DNA of 64,000 bases from Leptolyngbya ohadii IS1 (lineage in GTDB: Bacteria > Cyanobacteriota > Cyanobacteriia > Elainellales > Elainellaceae): NCBI RefSeq assembly GCF_002215035.1, contig NZ_NKFP01000001.1, positions 865,501 to 929,500 of the forward strand, given 5' to 3'. Every line of letters starts with the position of its first letter. The stretch's first letter is position 1. Below the pieces are notes generated by a model. The model worked only from the letters and a program-made list of their open reading frames with translations. It was not told the DNA's origin and searched no databases. Positions 9,390-18,887 of this stretch are shown here, piece after piece. The translations under genes were made by a program, and so were the position numbers.

Positions 9390-9774
9390 TCGAGGCGATA
9401 TTCGCCTGATCCAGGAAGCCTTCAAAAGTACGGCGATAGACTGTGATATCGTTGTTGCACGAGATGGCGTCGAAGCGATGGAATACCTTCAGCAGGATCA
9501 GGCAATCCGTCCCGATCTGATTCTGCTGGATCTGAATTTGCCCAGAAAAGATGGACGGGAAGTGTTAGCGGAGATCAAAGCGGATATGGTGCTGAAACAT
9601 ATTCCCGTCGTCGTTCTTACCACTTCGCGGAACGAAGAAGATATTACTAAAAGCTACGATTTGCACGTCAATTGCTATATTGCAAAATCACGTAATCTCA
9701 ATCAGCTTTTCAAAATTATTCGGGGGATTGAGGAATTTTGGTTAGAAACAGCGACGTTACCCATCCCGTTTTGA
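9346..9774 (+). CDS. rcp1: Rcp1-like phytochrome response regulator
   Basis: A 142-residue single-domain receiver with no output domain. The acidic pocket (FLVEDN), the acceptor D62 in LLDLNLP and the Lys in YIAKS are all present. It starts 44 bases inside the phytochrome gene and is followed, with overlap, by a hybrid kinase, so the three are very likely translated from one message. By family knowledge it receives phosphate from the phytochrome. The earlier gene at 6241 is a diverged paralogue without the Asp. Confidence 0.93.
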   Translation: MRSDRRKTIFLVEDNRGDIRLIQEAFKSTAIDCDIVVARDGVEAMEYLQQDQAIRPDLILLDLNLPRKDGREVLAEIKADMVLKHIPVVVLTTSRNEEDITKSYDLHVNCYIAKSRNLNQLFKIIRGIEEFWLETATLPIPF

Positions 9775-11786
9775 TAAAGGGATATGATTCCTCTGTAAAA
9801 GTGCTGCTCGTGGAGGACAATACGGCGGAGTTAAGACTGCTGCAAGAGATTCTAAAAAACACCGTGTACAAGCGGTTTTATCTTTCTCCCGCGAAGCGAA
9901 TGAGTGAAGCGATCGCCTATTTGCGAGCTGAGGAGTTTGACATTGTCTTACTCGATCTCACCCTCCCCGACAGTACCGGACTCGATTCCCTCGACACGAT
10001 TATTCGCGAATCTCCACATTTGCCGATCGTCGTGCTGACCAACACCAACAATGATGAACTGGCAATCCAGGCAGTCCGTCAGGGCGCACAGGACTATCTG
10101 GTGAAGCGGCAGATTAATCCGGATAGTTTAATTCGATCGATTCAATACGCGATCGAGCGCAAACAGGCTTCCGTTGCCCTTCACGAAGCGAACGAAATTC
10201 TGGAAGAACGAATTCAGGCAAGGACGATCGAACTCGAAACGGCAAACCAGCGGCTTCAGCAGGAGATCAGTCGCGCTCAGAAAATTCAGGAACGGCTGGA
10301 ACTCGCGCAAAAAGCTGGCAAAGCAGGTACATTTGAGTGGAATATTCAAACCAATACGGTGTCCTGGACGCCGGAAGTGGAAGCGCTCTATGGATTAGCG
10401 CCGGGCAGTTTCGACGGGCACTATGAAGATTGGATTCAAACGCTGCACCCGGACGATCGCAGCCGGATTGAACAGGAACTTCAGCAGGCGATCGAGGGCA
10501 AACATGGATTAGACACAGAATTTCGGATTCTCCATCCCAACGGCAATCCCCACTGGATCGCGGTCAAAAGCAGCCTGTTTTATGAAGGCAATCAGCCCTT
10601 GCGAATGCTGGGAATTCACATCGACATTACCGAGAAAAAGCAGCTTGAGGCACAGTTTCTCCGAGCGCAGCGCCTCGAAAGTTTGGGAACCCTTGCTGGA
10701 GGGATTGCCCATGATTTGAATAATGTTCTCACGCCCATTCTTGTGGTGATGCAGCTTCTACCGCTCAAGATCCCCGATCTCAGCAATCAAAATCGGGAGC
10801 TAATCAAGACGGCTGAATCAAGTGCCCGTCGTGGCGCAGATTTAGTGAAGCAAATCCTGACTTTTGCACGCGGGGTCGAAGGGCGGCGAGTTTGTATTCA
10901 GCTCAGCTATCTGCTGCAAGAAATCAAGCAAATTATTGAGCAGACGTTGCCCAAATCAATTGATATTCAAACCGAAATCGACCCTGATCTCTGGTTAACT
11001 TCTGGAGATGCGACCCAACTGCATCAGGTGCTCATGAATCTCTGTGTGAATGCCCGCGATGCCATGCCCAATGGCGGCACCCTGACGCTGAAAGCAGAAA
11101 ACCTGATCATCGATGAACAGTATGCCCGAATGCACCTCGATGCGATCGTCGGCTCCTATGCGGTTATCAATGTCACCGATACAGGAGTTGGAATTCCTCC
11201 AGAGCATTTGCATCGCATTTTCGATCCATTTTTTACCACTAAAGAAGTGGGCAAAGGAACGGGTTTAGGACTATCGGCGCTGCTGGGTATTGTGAAAAGC
11301 CACGGTGGATTCGTCGATGTTCACAGCGAAATGAATCAGGGCAGCCAATTTAGAATCTTTTTGCCCGCTACCTGCATGATTGCACCACCTGTAGATGAGG
11401 ATTTTGAATCCCGGTTAGGTCAGCAACAGTTAGTTTTAATTGTGGATGACGAAGCAGCCATTCGTGAGACGGTGCAGGAAACGCTGCTTGCCCAGGATTA
11501 TCAGGTTCTCACCGCCCAGAATGGGATTGAGGCGATCGCGCTGCTGGCTCAACATCAGGCAAGCATTCGCTGCGTCGTCATGGATTTAATGATGCCTACC
11601 CTGGATGGCTCAGCAACGTTACCGCTATTGCGTCGCTTTAATCCTGACCTCTGTGCGATCGCGATTAGTGGACTTGCCGCAACAGATGTGGTTGCCAAAG
11701 CCGAACAGTTGGGATTTCAAGGATTTTTGCAAAAGCCCTTCACGCGCCAGGACTTACTGCAAATGATCGGATCTCACCTCAACTAG
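9738..11786 (+). CDS. REC-PAS-HisKA-HATPase-REC hybrid histidine kinase
   Basis: A 682-residue protein that begins with a receiver (acceptor Asp in LLDLTLPDS, about residue 74), then a coiled coil (about 140-180), a PAS domain ending in the TLHPDDRS motif (about 185-305), a HisKA of the NtrB style (AGGIAHDLNNVL, His about residue 322), an HATPase with GTGLGLSAL and a second receiver (VVMDLMMP, Asp about residue 615). The open frame starts at TTG 9738 inside the previous gene; a TTG at 9771 that overlaps the previous stop codon is an alternative, and neither has a strong ribosome site. It probably extends the phytochrome output into a branched phosphorelay; that is inferred from gene order. 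Confidence 0.88.
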   Translation: MVRNSDVTHPVLIKGYDSSVKVLLVEDNTAELRLLQEILKNTVYKRFYLSPAKRMSEAIAYLRAEEFDIVLLDLTLPDSTGLDSLDTIIRESPHLPIVVLTNTNNDELAIQAVRQGAQDYLVKRQINPDSLIRSIQYAIERKQASVALHEANEILEERIQARTIELETANQRLQQEISRAQKIQERLELAQKAGKAGTFEWNIQTNTVSWTPEVEALYGLAPGSFDGHYEDWIQTLHPDDRSRIEQELQQAIEGKHGLDTEFRILHPNGNPHWIAVKSSLFYEGNQPLRMLGIHIDITEKKQLEAQFLRAQRLESLGTLAGGIAHDLNNVLTPILVVMQLLPLKIPDLSNQNRELIKTAESSARRGADLVKQILTFARGVEGRRVCIQLSYLLQEIKQIIEQTLPKSIDIQTEIDPDLWLTSGDATQLHQVLMNLCVNARDAMPNGGTLTLKAENLIIDEQYARMHLDAIVGSYAVINVTDTGVGIPPEHLHRIFDPFFTTKEVGKGTGLGLSALLGIVKSHGGFVDVHSEMNQGSQFRIFLPATCMIAPPVDEDFESRLGQQQLVLIVDDEAAIRETVQETLLAQDYQVLTAQNGIEAIALLAQHQASIRCVVMDLMMPTLDGSATLPLLRRFNPDLCAIAISGLAATDVVAKAEQLGFQGFLQKPFTRQDLLQMIGSHLN

Positions 11787-12049
11787 ACCCGCTGGATCTG
11801 AAAATGACCCGATCGTGCCACATCGGACACATCCCAACCTGAGAAATCGAGCCGTGCCTACTCATGAGGCGGAATGGGCTTATCCCCCGCTCTATTGGGC
11901 TGGGAATGGAAACTAGCGATTACTCAATTTCTCCCGCTTCTCCCCCTGCTATGCTGTGGCGACCTCTGGCACCGATTATTGGTAAACCCAAAATACGACA
12001 GGCGATAGATTTTGAATACGGCAGTCATTGTCTAGCCTAGTAGGGCAAT

Positions 12050-12811
12050 TTGAAAAAATCTCGCGTTCCCTTGGCAGCCAATTCCCCCTTGGATCTCCCG
12101 TTCCATCAAACCATCGCTACACCCCTGCGGCAGAAGGTGATACAAATTCACGATCGCCTCTGTGCTGTTTATGGTTGTCCCATTGCCTATTTCAGCAATC
12201 ACGATCCGCTCAGCGAGCTTATTTCAGCCCTGCTTTCTCACCGCACCAAAAACGCAGATTCCCATCGTGCCTTTCAGCAGCTTACCCGTCAATTTCCCAC
12301 CTGGCAGGCAGTTCGGGATGCACCGACATTAGAGGTTGAGCGGGCGATCGCGTCCTGTACCTGGGCAGAACAAAAAGCTCCTCGAATTCAACAAGTGTTG
12401 CGCCTAGTGGGAGAGCAAACCCAGGAGAAATGGTCACTCGATTTTCTGGGAGAAATGCCCGTTACGGAAGCAAGAGCATGGCTGGAATCTTTGCCCGGAG
12501 TGGGACCCAAAACCAGTGCAGCCGTCTTGTCCTTCAGTCGGTTGCGGCGACGGGCTTTAGCTGTTGATAGCCACCACCATCGTGTTGCAATCCGGCTTGG
12601 CTTGATTGCGGCTAACGTTGCCGTGGGAGCATCCCATGCCATTCTAGAGGCTCAATTGCCCGAAGACTGGACAGCCCAGCAGGTGTACGATAACCACGAA
12701 GTAATGATGCTGCACGGGCAAAAATGCTGCTACTACCGCAATCCGGCGTGCGATCGCTGTGCCGTTCTCGATCTGTGTCCAGTGGGTCAGGAACGGATGA
12801 AGCAAGCGTGA
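12050..12811 (+). CDS. nth: Endonuclease III-like DNA glycosylase
   Basis: A 253-residue HhH-GPD glycosylase. The helix-hairpin-helix LPGVGPKTSAAV carries the catalytic Lys and VDSHHHRVAIRLG carries the catalytic Asp. The C-terminus holds the four-Cys iron-sulphur loop, spaced C-x6-C-x2-C-x5-C, within CYYRNPACDRC and AVLDLC. The family removes oxidised pyrimidines from DNA and nicks the backbone. The frame opens at TTG 12050; there is no ATG close by, so the start is uncertain. E. coli Nth is 211 residues, and the extra length here is at the N-terminus. It is convergent with the response regulator, 20 bases apart. Confidence 0.9.
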   Translation: MKKSRVPLAANSPLDLPFHQTIATPLRQKVIQIHDRLCAVYGCPIAYFSNHDPLSELISALLSHRTKNADSHRAFQQLTRQFPTWQAVRDAPTLEVERAIASCTWAEQKAPRIQQVLRLVGEQTQEKWSLDFLGEMPVTEARAWLESLPGVGPKTSAAVLSFSRLRRRALAVDSHHHRVAIRLGLIAANVAVGASHAILEAQLPEDWTAQQVYDNHEVMMLHGQKCCYYRNPACDRCAVLDLCPVGQERMKQA

Positions 12812-12831
12812 TATTGCCTTGTTGTAACGGG

Positions 12832-13497
12832 TCAGGTACGGAGTCGATATCCTGTACCTCGAACGGTTTCAATGCGATCGTCTCCTAACTTCTTTCGCAG
12901 ATAGCCGACATAGACATTGACAATATTCGTACCAGGATCGTAGTCGTAGCCCCAGACGCGATCGAGGATTTGTTCACGGGTCAACACCTGCATAGGATGG
13001 CGCAGAAAAAACTCAACCAGCAAAAACTCCCGTGCAGAAAGGTCGATTAATCGATCGCCCACCCAGACCTGACGAGTGAGCAAATTCATTGTAATGTCTG
13101 CCACCTGCAATGAAATTTCTGGCTGAGTGCGGGGCAGCTGGTTGCGAAGTTGAACTCGGATGCGAGCCAGTAGTTCGTCAAAACTAAAGGGCTTGACCAT
13201 GTAGTCATCTGCTCCGCTCTCCAGTCCGGTGATGGTGTTCTGGATGCCGTCGCGTGCGGTCAGCACAATAATGGGGAGAGTATGTCCCTGTCCGCGCAAA
13301 GCTTTGAGAACCTTCAAACCATCCTGGTCAGGAAGTCCCAGATCGAGGATAGCCAGATTAAACGCTTCATCCTGGCAGACTCGTAACGCTTCCTGCCCCG
13401 TATTAACGGCGATGGTCGTGTAGCCGTGTGCCTGTAGTCCGGATTCCAGAAAGTCGATAATGCGGAGGTTGTCTTCGATAATGAGAATTCGACTCAT
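12832..13497 (-). CDS. OmpR-family response regulator
   Basis: A 221-residue two-domain regulator starting at ATG 13497 (MSRILIIEDN). The receiver has its acceptor Asp at about residue 52 in LAILDLGLPDQDG and a conserved Lys in YMVKPF. The C-terminal winged helix ends VRGTGYRL, typical of OmpR/PhoB DNA-binding domains. A longer frame exists upstream, but it runs inside the kinase gene and lacks receiver sequence, so 13497 is preferred. It overlaps the kinase by 95 bases on the same strand, so the pair should be translationally linked. The target genes are unknown. Confidence 0.93.
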   Translation of the reverse strand: MSRILIIEDNLRIIDFLESGLQAHGYTTIAVNTGQEALRVCQDEAFNLAILDLGLPDQDGLKVLKALRGQGHTLPIIVLTARDGIQNTITGLESGADDYMVKPFSFDELLARIRVQLRNQLPRTQPEISLQVADITMNLLTRQVWVGDRLIDLSAREFLLVEFFLRHPMQVLTREQILDRVWGYDYDPGTNIVNVYVGYLRKKLGDDRIETVRGTGYRLRT

Positions 13498-14941
13498 GAA
13501 TAGCCTGGTCTGGATTCGCTTCAAGGGGGATGACAATGGTAAACGTAGAACCTTGACCCAGACGGCTGGAGAGTTCAACCCAACCGCCATGTGCCTGAGC
13601 AATCGCTTCCACAATGGATAACCCTAACCCATAATTTTCGTCCCCGGTTTCACGGGAAGTGGCGCGGGCAAAGCGTTCAAAAATGCGGGTCTGGTCTTCG
13701 GGAGCAATTCCTTCTCCGGTATCCGTCACCCAAAAATGGGCATGGTTTTCGCGAATCGAAGATCCCAGCGCAATTGTATCTCCTTCTTCGGTATGGCGAA
13801 TTGCATTTTGCACTAGATTCAGGATGGCTTGAGTCAGACGTTGCCGATCGATCCAGAGTGGACTCAACCCTTTGGATTCTAGTTTCCACTGTCGATGGGC
13901 AAGCGATCGCACCTTCAGGAAAAGTTCTTCGGTCAGCCAGTCTAACTCCTCCCGTTGCAGGACGAGAAAATCTGGACGTTCGGCTTTTGCCAGCAGCAGC
14001 AGATCATTCACCAGTCGGGTCATGCGATCGAGTTCGTCAATTGCCAGCGCGATCGTTTGTTCCTGCCGATCTGGACGATATTGCAAGGTTTCGAGATAGC
14101 CTCGAATCACGGTAATGGGCGTTCGCAGTTCATGTCCAGCATCTTTAATAAAGTCTTGCTGACTCTCAAACGCTCCCTGAAGACGATCGAGCATCTGGTT
14201 AAAGGTCATCGTTAGTTCGGCAATTTCGCCCGTTCCCTCGACTGCAATGCGGCGCATCATGTCAGACTCGGTGATGGAATGGGCGGTTTGAGTCAATTCT
14301 TGCAGTGGAGCCAACACCCGTCCTGCGGTTGCCCAAGCAATTGCCGCCGCGACTGCCATTACGCCCAGCGTTGCAGGAATGATTAGGAGAACTGCCCCAT
14401 GCACAACTTCATACACCCCCGCAGCACAGTGGACAATCACTAAAACGCCCTGCGGTTGTCCATCAATCACAACGGGTTGTGCCATGTAAAACAGTTCTCC
14501 AACCCCGGTGCTAACGCTTCCCTGCTGGGCTTGAGTTAACTGTCCCCACTGCTGGATTAAAGCCGCTTCTTCAGCCAGCAATTGCGCTGGAAATGAGTCG
14601 GAATATCGATACACCTGCCCTTGTAATAGGGCGATCGCATAATCATCGCTATCGACGGGTTCGTACTGCGAAAAGAAAAGGTTAAAGATTGCCCTGGTAC
14701 GTTGATCGATCGAGAGCGATCCGGCGGTCATGTGCTGCGGGTTTTCCTGCTGGAACGTCTGAAGCTGCCGGGAAACATACTCCTGCGACTGGTCGCGAAT
14801 CCGCTCATCGAGAATGTGATGCGTCAGCAGAATCGACGCTACGCTGGAACCACTGGTAAGTAAAAAATACCAGACCAAGATGCGAGGACGGGTGCTGTTG
14901 AACCACCGTCGCCATGCTTTAAGCGGAGTGAAACCCTCCAT
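13403..14941 (-). CDS. Membrane sensor histidine kinase with HAMP domain
   Basis: A 512-residue kinase upstream of its OmpR partner. It has a membrane segment at about 22-42, an extracytoplasmic sensor of about 130 residues, a second membrane segment at about 172-200, then HAMP, HisKA with His in AGHELRTPI (about residue 269) and an HATPase containing NYGLGLSIV. The start is supported by GGAGG two to three bases before the ATG at 14941. The last 30 or so residues, after IVIPLEANP, lie inside the regulator gene and look like run-on sequence with no domain. It should phosphorylate the regulator at 12832. The stimulus is unknown; the cytochrome b561-like gene lies just upstream. Confidence 0.92.
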   Translation of the reverse strand: MEGFTPLKAWRRWFNSTRPRILVWYFLLTSGSSVASILLTHHILDERIRDQSQEYVSRQLQTFQQENPQHMTAGSLSIDQRTRAIFNLFFSQYEPVDSDDYAIALLQGQVYRYSDSFPAQLLAEEAALIQQWGQLTQAQQGSVSTGVGELFYMAQPVVIDGQPQGVLVIVHCAAGVYEVVHGAVLLIIPATLGVMAVAAAIAWATAGRVLAPLQELTQTAHSITESDMMRRIAVEGTGEIAELTMTFNQMLDRLQGAFESQQDFIKDAGHELRTPITVIRGYLETLQYRPDRQEQTIALAIDELDRMTRLVNDLLLLAKAERPDFLVLQREELDWLTEELFLKVRSLAHRQWKLESKGLSPLWIDRQRLTQAILNLVQNAIRHTEEGDTIALGSSIRENHAHFWVTDTGEGIAPEDQTRIFERFARATSRETGDENYGLGLSIVEAIAQAHGGWVELSSRLGQGSTFTIVIPLEANPDQAIHESNSHYRRQPPHYRLSGIRTTGTRLHDHRR

Positions 14942-15123
14942 TACCTCCTCCTTAATCCACGCGACAGCGCGATTTCTAAAATGTTCAGCGATCGAGCATC
15001 CTGAATCGAAGTCCCAATTGAGATTCTAGCTGTCTCAATCATGTGCTGCTGGACGTAACACAAATATTGTGCGATCGAAGTTTGTGGAGTGGGATATGTC
15101 ATGATGGGTTCTGACTCCTGGCA

Positions 15124-15735
15124 TCAGGATTGCTTAGGTAATGCTCTCTTAACGGTTTGATCTGCTCGTCGCCAAAGCGATCGGACGTACTTCCGCTGGT
15201 CGATCGTGTGCAGCACGATAAACGCCAGAAACGTATAGGCAATCCAGAAATGCAAGTTCCGTGCCAGATCTACGACTGCGGCATTTTGAGGAAACAGATC
15301 GGGGACGGTTGTCACCCAGAAGAACGGAACGTTACCGCTTTGATAGGAATTAGACAAAAAGAAACCGCTGAGAGGAACTGCCAGCATGAACACATAGATT
15401 GCGGCATGCAGGAAAAATGTGCGAATCCACTCTCCGTTAAACTTTGGCAGACGGCGGGTGTACTTACGCCACCAAACCCGCTGCAACCAGAAAATGCGCC
15501 AGGTTAACAGTGCCATTGTTAGGGCACCAAACGATTTGTGTAGTGTGTAAGCATTGTCTTGTAGAACCGTATCCTCAGGCATTCGCACCATGCCAAAGCC
15601 TCCTACAAAGAGTAGCAGGTAGCAACCTGCCATCCACCAGTGAATTGACCATAGCTGCTTGAAAGCAGAGTTCATTCTTGATCGCGGTTTTGGGGTTGGA
15701 GAAACTGTCTCTTGTGGAATCAGCGGAGAACTCAT
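15124..15735 (-). CDS. Cytochrome b561-family membrane protein
   Basis: A 203-residue protein with four predicted membrane helices. Candidate haem ligands are His residues in SIHWWMAG, TLHKSFG and near the end in LHFWIAYTF and FIVLHTI. The length and spacing fit bacterial di-haem b561 proteins, which move electrons in the membrane, often from quinol. The N-terminal 25 residues are polar and Pro-rich. It lies 182 bases upstream of the kinase/regulator pair on the same strand, so a redox link is possible but not shown. Confidence 0.8.
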   Translation of the reverse strand: MSSPLIPQETVSPTPKPRSRMNSAFKQLWSIHWWMAGCYLLLFVGGFGMVRMPEDTVLQDNAYTLHKSFGALTMALLTWRIFWLQRVWWRKYTRRLPKFNGEWIRTFFLHAAIYVFMLAVPLSGFFLSNSYQSGNVPFFWVTTVPDLFPQNAAVVDLARNLHFWIAYTFLAFIVLHTIDQRKYVRSLWRRADQTVKRALPKQS

Positions 15736-16226
15736 GAGATACCTCTTTGAGATGATGTTTGTTCACACTCATCTAATATCCACAAGTTCAATGAATCTAA
15801 AGTAAATGCTTGATAAGAAACTTTTTACATTTCTGACGTTTGCGGTCGCGTCTCACGCGATTTGACCTCGCTCCGGTTAATGGGCTTCAGGCATGAGTCA
15901 GTTCTTTCCAATGATGACCCTTCCGGGCACTGTTAAATCCGATCGGGGTCATGCTGATCGATCGCCTGTTCCAAGTCTGCTGCCGCAATCCCGTCCTGCT
16001 CAGAGTCCATCAGTCGGCTGGGTAGGAGGGATCGCAGTTTGAACTCATGGTAAGCCCGCCCTACCTGCGTCCGTTTCAAGGCTCCGGCAAGATGATTGAA
16101 AGGAAGATTGGGAAACGTTTCTGTCGCTCGATCGCTTTCCGCAGCGGGTTATGGCGGATTGCCCAGCCGCGAGACAGACCAGCTATAAAACCCCGACTCG
16201 ATCGGAAGTTAACGTGAGATATCCTA
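15736..16226. other. Intergenic stretch, no gene seen
   Basis: About 490 bases between the b561-like gene and the amidohydrolase with no credible coding frame. The only thing I note is GTCGCGTCTCACG at 15845-15857, which recurs exactly in the relic region at 35915-35927. Confidence 0.4.
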
Positions 16227-17633
16227 TTAAGGTTTCAACATTACCTTGCGATAATGAGATTCAATGTTGTCATACGCAGACCGTTTCTGCTCTGGAGTAG
16301 AAATACGCTGCTGTAGCACCTGATTCAATATGTTTGGATTCACCGTTAGCATTTGACCCTGGTTAACAATCTTTTGCCCGCGAATCCACACCGTTTCCAC
16401 AACCTCAGTCGGTCGTCCCAGTACCAAAAGCTGAAGCGGATTTGTACGCGGTAGCATTGAGGCATGGTTGAGATTGTAGAGGACTAGATCGGCTTCCATT
16501 CCAGAGGCAATTGTGCCAATGCGATCGCTTAAATGAACCCCCTTTGCACCACCGACTGTCGCCATTGCCAATGCCTGTTCGGGCGTAATCCAGTTTTCAT
16601 AATCGCTATCGGAAATCCGGTGCAAAATCGTACCCAGCTTAATCGCTTCAAGGAGGTTTTGAGCATCGTTACTGGCGGCTCCATCGCAGCCAAAGGACAC
16701 GTTTAGCCCTGCTTGCAGACAGTTGAGAATGGGAGCCAGACCGCTTCCCAGCCGCAAATTACTAACCGGATTATGGACTAGAGTTGCCCCCGTTGATGCC
16801 AGGAGCGCAATATCATTGTCGCTAATCCAAACTCCGTGCGCGAGAGACGTGCGTGAACTGAGGCAGCCCAGGTTAGAGAGATGCTGTACCGCACTCATGC
16901 CATAGCGTTCCTGTGCCACCCGATGCTGGGCGCGGGTTTCGAGCAGGTGCATATGGTAGCAAAGCTGATGGCGATCGCTCAGTTCCGCGCATCCCTGAAG
17001 TAAGGCGTCGGAGCAGCGGTGGAATCCGGTGGGTCCTAATCCGATATAGATGCCCTGATCCGGGTCATGAAATTCGGCAATTAATGCCTCCATGAGTGCT
17101 AGCTGTTGCTCGGCAGGCTTGGGCGAAGTGCCCTGAGGCAGCAGACAGCCCGACGGAAAGCCCGCTGCAAAAGGCATATCCTGAATTAATGGCGCAATCA
17201 CTGCTCGAATGCCAACCGATCGATAGCCCCGCACCAGCGCATCCATCGTTTCTATCTCTCGACCGGGAATGACGTAGGCGTGATCCATCAGGCAAGTGCC
17301 GCCGGACAGCACCGTATCGATCGCCGTACTCACCGCACCCCAGTAAAACTGCTCTAGCTGTTGTGGGGTGGAATCGAAGACGTCTGCCAGCCACAGTTCT
17401 AGCGGCAATTGGGGAATTAGCCCCCGCTGCCACACCTGAGATGAGTGCGTGTGACCGTTCACAAATCCCGGCAGCAGCAGTTTGTCCTGCCCCGATATAA
17501 TCTGGCGATCGGGAGTAGTGGGCAAAGTTCCAGCAGGGGCGACGGTATGAATCTGTTGACCATCCAAAAGCACATCAACGGATTCAAGGCTGGTATTTTG
17601 AAAGGCGAGGACGGACTGGATCAGGGTTTGCAT
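16227..17633 (-). CDS. Amidohydrolase-superfamily deaminase/hydrolase
   Basis: A 468-residue metal-dependent hydrolase of the group that includes guanine, 8-oxoguanine, cytosine and SAH deaminases and TrzN/AtzA-type chlorohydrolases. The metal site is complete: H61 and H63 in NGHTHSS, H229 followed by E232 in HMHLLET, H266 in LAHGVWIS and D317 in FGCDGAASND. Conserved HNPVSNLRL is also present. The substrate cannot be read from sequence. As the last gene of an operon with an NMT1-type ABC transporter and a Rieske oxygenase, it probably acts on an imported nitrogen heterocycle; this is inference from context. Confidence 0.88.
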   Translation of the reverse strand: MQTLIQSVLAFQNTSLESVDVLLDGQQIHTVAPAGTLPTTPDRQIISGQDKLLLPGFVNGHTHSSQVWQRGLIPQLPLELWLADVFDSTPQQLEQFYWGAVSTAIDTVLSGGTCLMDHAYVIPGREIETMDALVRGYRSVGIRAVIAPLIQDMPFAAGFPSGCLLPQGTSPKPAEQQLALMEALIAEFHDPDQGIYIGLGPTGFHRCSDALLQGCAELSDRHQLCYHMHLLETRAQHRVAQERYGMSAVQHLSNLGCLSSRTSLAHGVWISDNDIALLASTGATLVHNPVSNLRLGSGLAPILNCLQAGLNVSFGCDGAASNDAQNLLEAIKLGTILHRISDSDYENWITPEQALAMATVGGAKGVHLSDRIGTIASGMEADLVLYNLNHASMLPRTNPLQLLVLGRPTEVVETVWIRGQKIVNQGQMLTVNPNILNQVLQQRISTPEQKRSAYDNIESHYRKVMLKP

Positions 17634-17667
17634 TAGAAGATTGCACTAGAAGATATAGGGGTGCGGA

Positions 17668-17730
17668 TGAATTAGTCGAGTGAATTAGCCGGGTGAATTA
17701 GTCAAATAAATTAGTCGAGTGAATTAGAAA
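17668..17730. repeat. 13-bp tandem repeat in operon spacer
   Basis: Four to five imperfect copies of TGAATTAGTCGAG fill the spacer between the Rieske gene and the amidohydrolase. The last unit includes the Rieske stop codon. The repeats are AT-rich with variants TGAATTAGCCGGG and TGAATTAGTCAAA. Their effect on expression is unknown. Confidence 0.8.
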
Positions 17731-18812
17731 GTCTGGATCTTCTCTAAGCTCTGGGATGCCTTTACTGTCCTGTTGGCATTTTCCTGTGCAAGATCAGACC
17801 GTCGCTGTTCCACTTCGCCATGTTCGCGCAGCAGTTTTGCTAGCCGATGCCGCATAATGATGCCCGGACGATCGCTTGCCATGTGCTGCTCCTCGGCAGG
17901 ACTGAGGGGTGCGTCGTAGTCGGTTCCTTCGATAATAATCTGGTCTTCCAGAGTTACCTGGCGATCGAAGGCAATGATATCGGCGGCGGGGGCATCGGCT
18001 TCAGTATCGTTGCGGAGGCAGAACTGAATCACCTGCGAGTGCTGATCGTCGATCGGTGTGTAGGCAGTGAAAATGAGATGCTCTAATCCGTTGGGGTATT
18101 GAATTCTGAGCGTTCGGGCAAAGGGCATATACCAGATGCGCTCGTTCGTGCGGATCGTTTTTTCGGCGGCGATGCCCAGGTTTTTCTTTTGTAGATCGGG
18201 GTTGAGCACTTCCAGCCAGTGCTTCATCACAAAGCCAAAGTCGGTTTCGATCACTTCGTCGATCGGCGGCGGTGCGGGATTCGACTGATCGCCCCAGGAG
18301 TTGGCATGAACAAAATGTCCGTGGGCACTGTCAAAGGAATTCTCGATCGCCCGTAAGCCGCTCACTTTCCACGGCTCATAAAATTCGCGGATAAACCGGA
18401 AGCTGGGATCAGCAAACTGGGCAATTTCGGGGATGGGCTGTAGCGGGTTCTCGTCCAGACAAACCCAGACGTAGCCATATCGCTCCACACAAAGGAAGGC
18501 TGACACGCGGTAGTTTTTGGGAATGGCGGCTCCCGCATCCAACTGGGGCACGGCGACACAGCTTCCCTCGGTGTTAAACTCCCAGCCGTGATAGGGACAG
18601 CGCACGCAGCCATTTTTAATGATTCCCTTTGAAAGTTGGGCGGAACGGTGACAGCAGCGATCGGCTAGGGCAGCCGGTTGACCGTTATCATCGAGCCACA
18701 GCACCAGGGGTTGACCCATCAGGGTAAAGGATTGCGATCCGTTGAACAAATGATCGATCGGGATAACAGGATACCAGAAGCGTCGCAGTACGGGCTGTTG
18801 AGTCGTCAACAT
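17724..18812 (-). CDS. Rieske non-haem iron oxygenase
   Basis: A 362-residue aromatic-ring-hydroxylating type oxygenase subunit starting at ATG 18812 (MLTTQQPVLRR), supported by GGAG about 8 bases upstream; a longer frame to 18860 exists. The Rieske 2Fe-2S ligands are C53 and H55 in DRCCHR and C72 and H75 in RCPYHGW. The mononuclear iron site is ENSFDSAHGHFVH, with D161, H164 and H169. The organisation fits single-component PaO/vanillate demethylase-like oxygenases that borrow an external reductase; no reductase is visible nearby. It sits between the permease and the amidohydrolase in one operon, which suggests oxidation of the imported compound before or after deamination. The substrate is unknown. 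Confidence 0.9.
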   Translation of the reverse strand: MLTTQQPVLRRFWYPVIPIDHLFNGSQSFTLMGQPLVLWLDDNGQPAALADRCCHRSAQLSKGIIKNGCVRCPYHGWEFNTEGSCVAVPQLDAGAAIPKNYRVSAFLCVERYGYVWVCLDENPLQPIPEIAQFADPSFRFIREFYEPWKVSGLRAIENSFDSAHGHFVHANSWGDQSNPAPPPIDEVIETDFGFVMKHWLEVLNPDLQKKNLGIAAEKTIRTNERIWYMPFARTLRIQYPNGLEHLIFTAYTPIDDQHSQVIQFCLRNDTEADAPAADIIAFDRQVTLEDQIIIEGTDYDAPLSPAEEQHMASDRPGIIMRHRLAKLLREHGEVEQRRSDLAQENANRTVKASQSLEKIQTF

Positions 18813-18828
18813 AACAGGTTCTCCGAAG

Positions 18829-18887
18829 AAATGAGCAGGATCACAAATAAGCGAGATCAAATGAGCAGAATTAAGATGAGCAAAGGC
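18829..18887. repeat. 15-bp imperfect tandem repeat in operon spacer
   Basis: Three to four imperfect copies of AAATGAGCAGGATCA, including AAATAAGCGAGATC and AAATGAGCAGAATT, lie between the permease stop codon and the Rieske ribosome site. The array resembles the tandem repeats in the other spacers of this operon in style, not in sequence. Confidence 0.65.

Noticed and set aside
12832-13614. 260-residue version of the OmpR regulator
   Set aside because: The first 39 residues have no receiver sequence and overlap the kinase gene; MSRILIIEDN at 13497 is the natural start.
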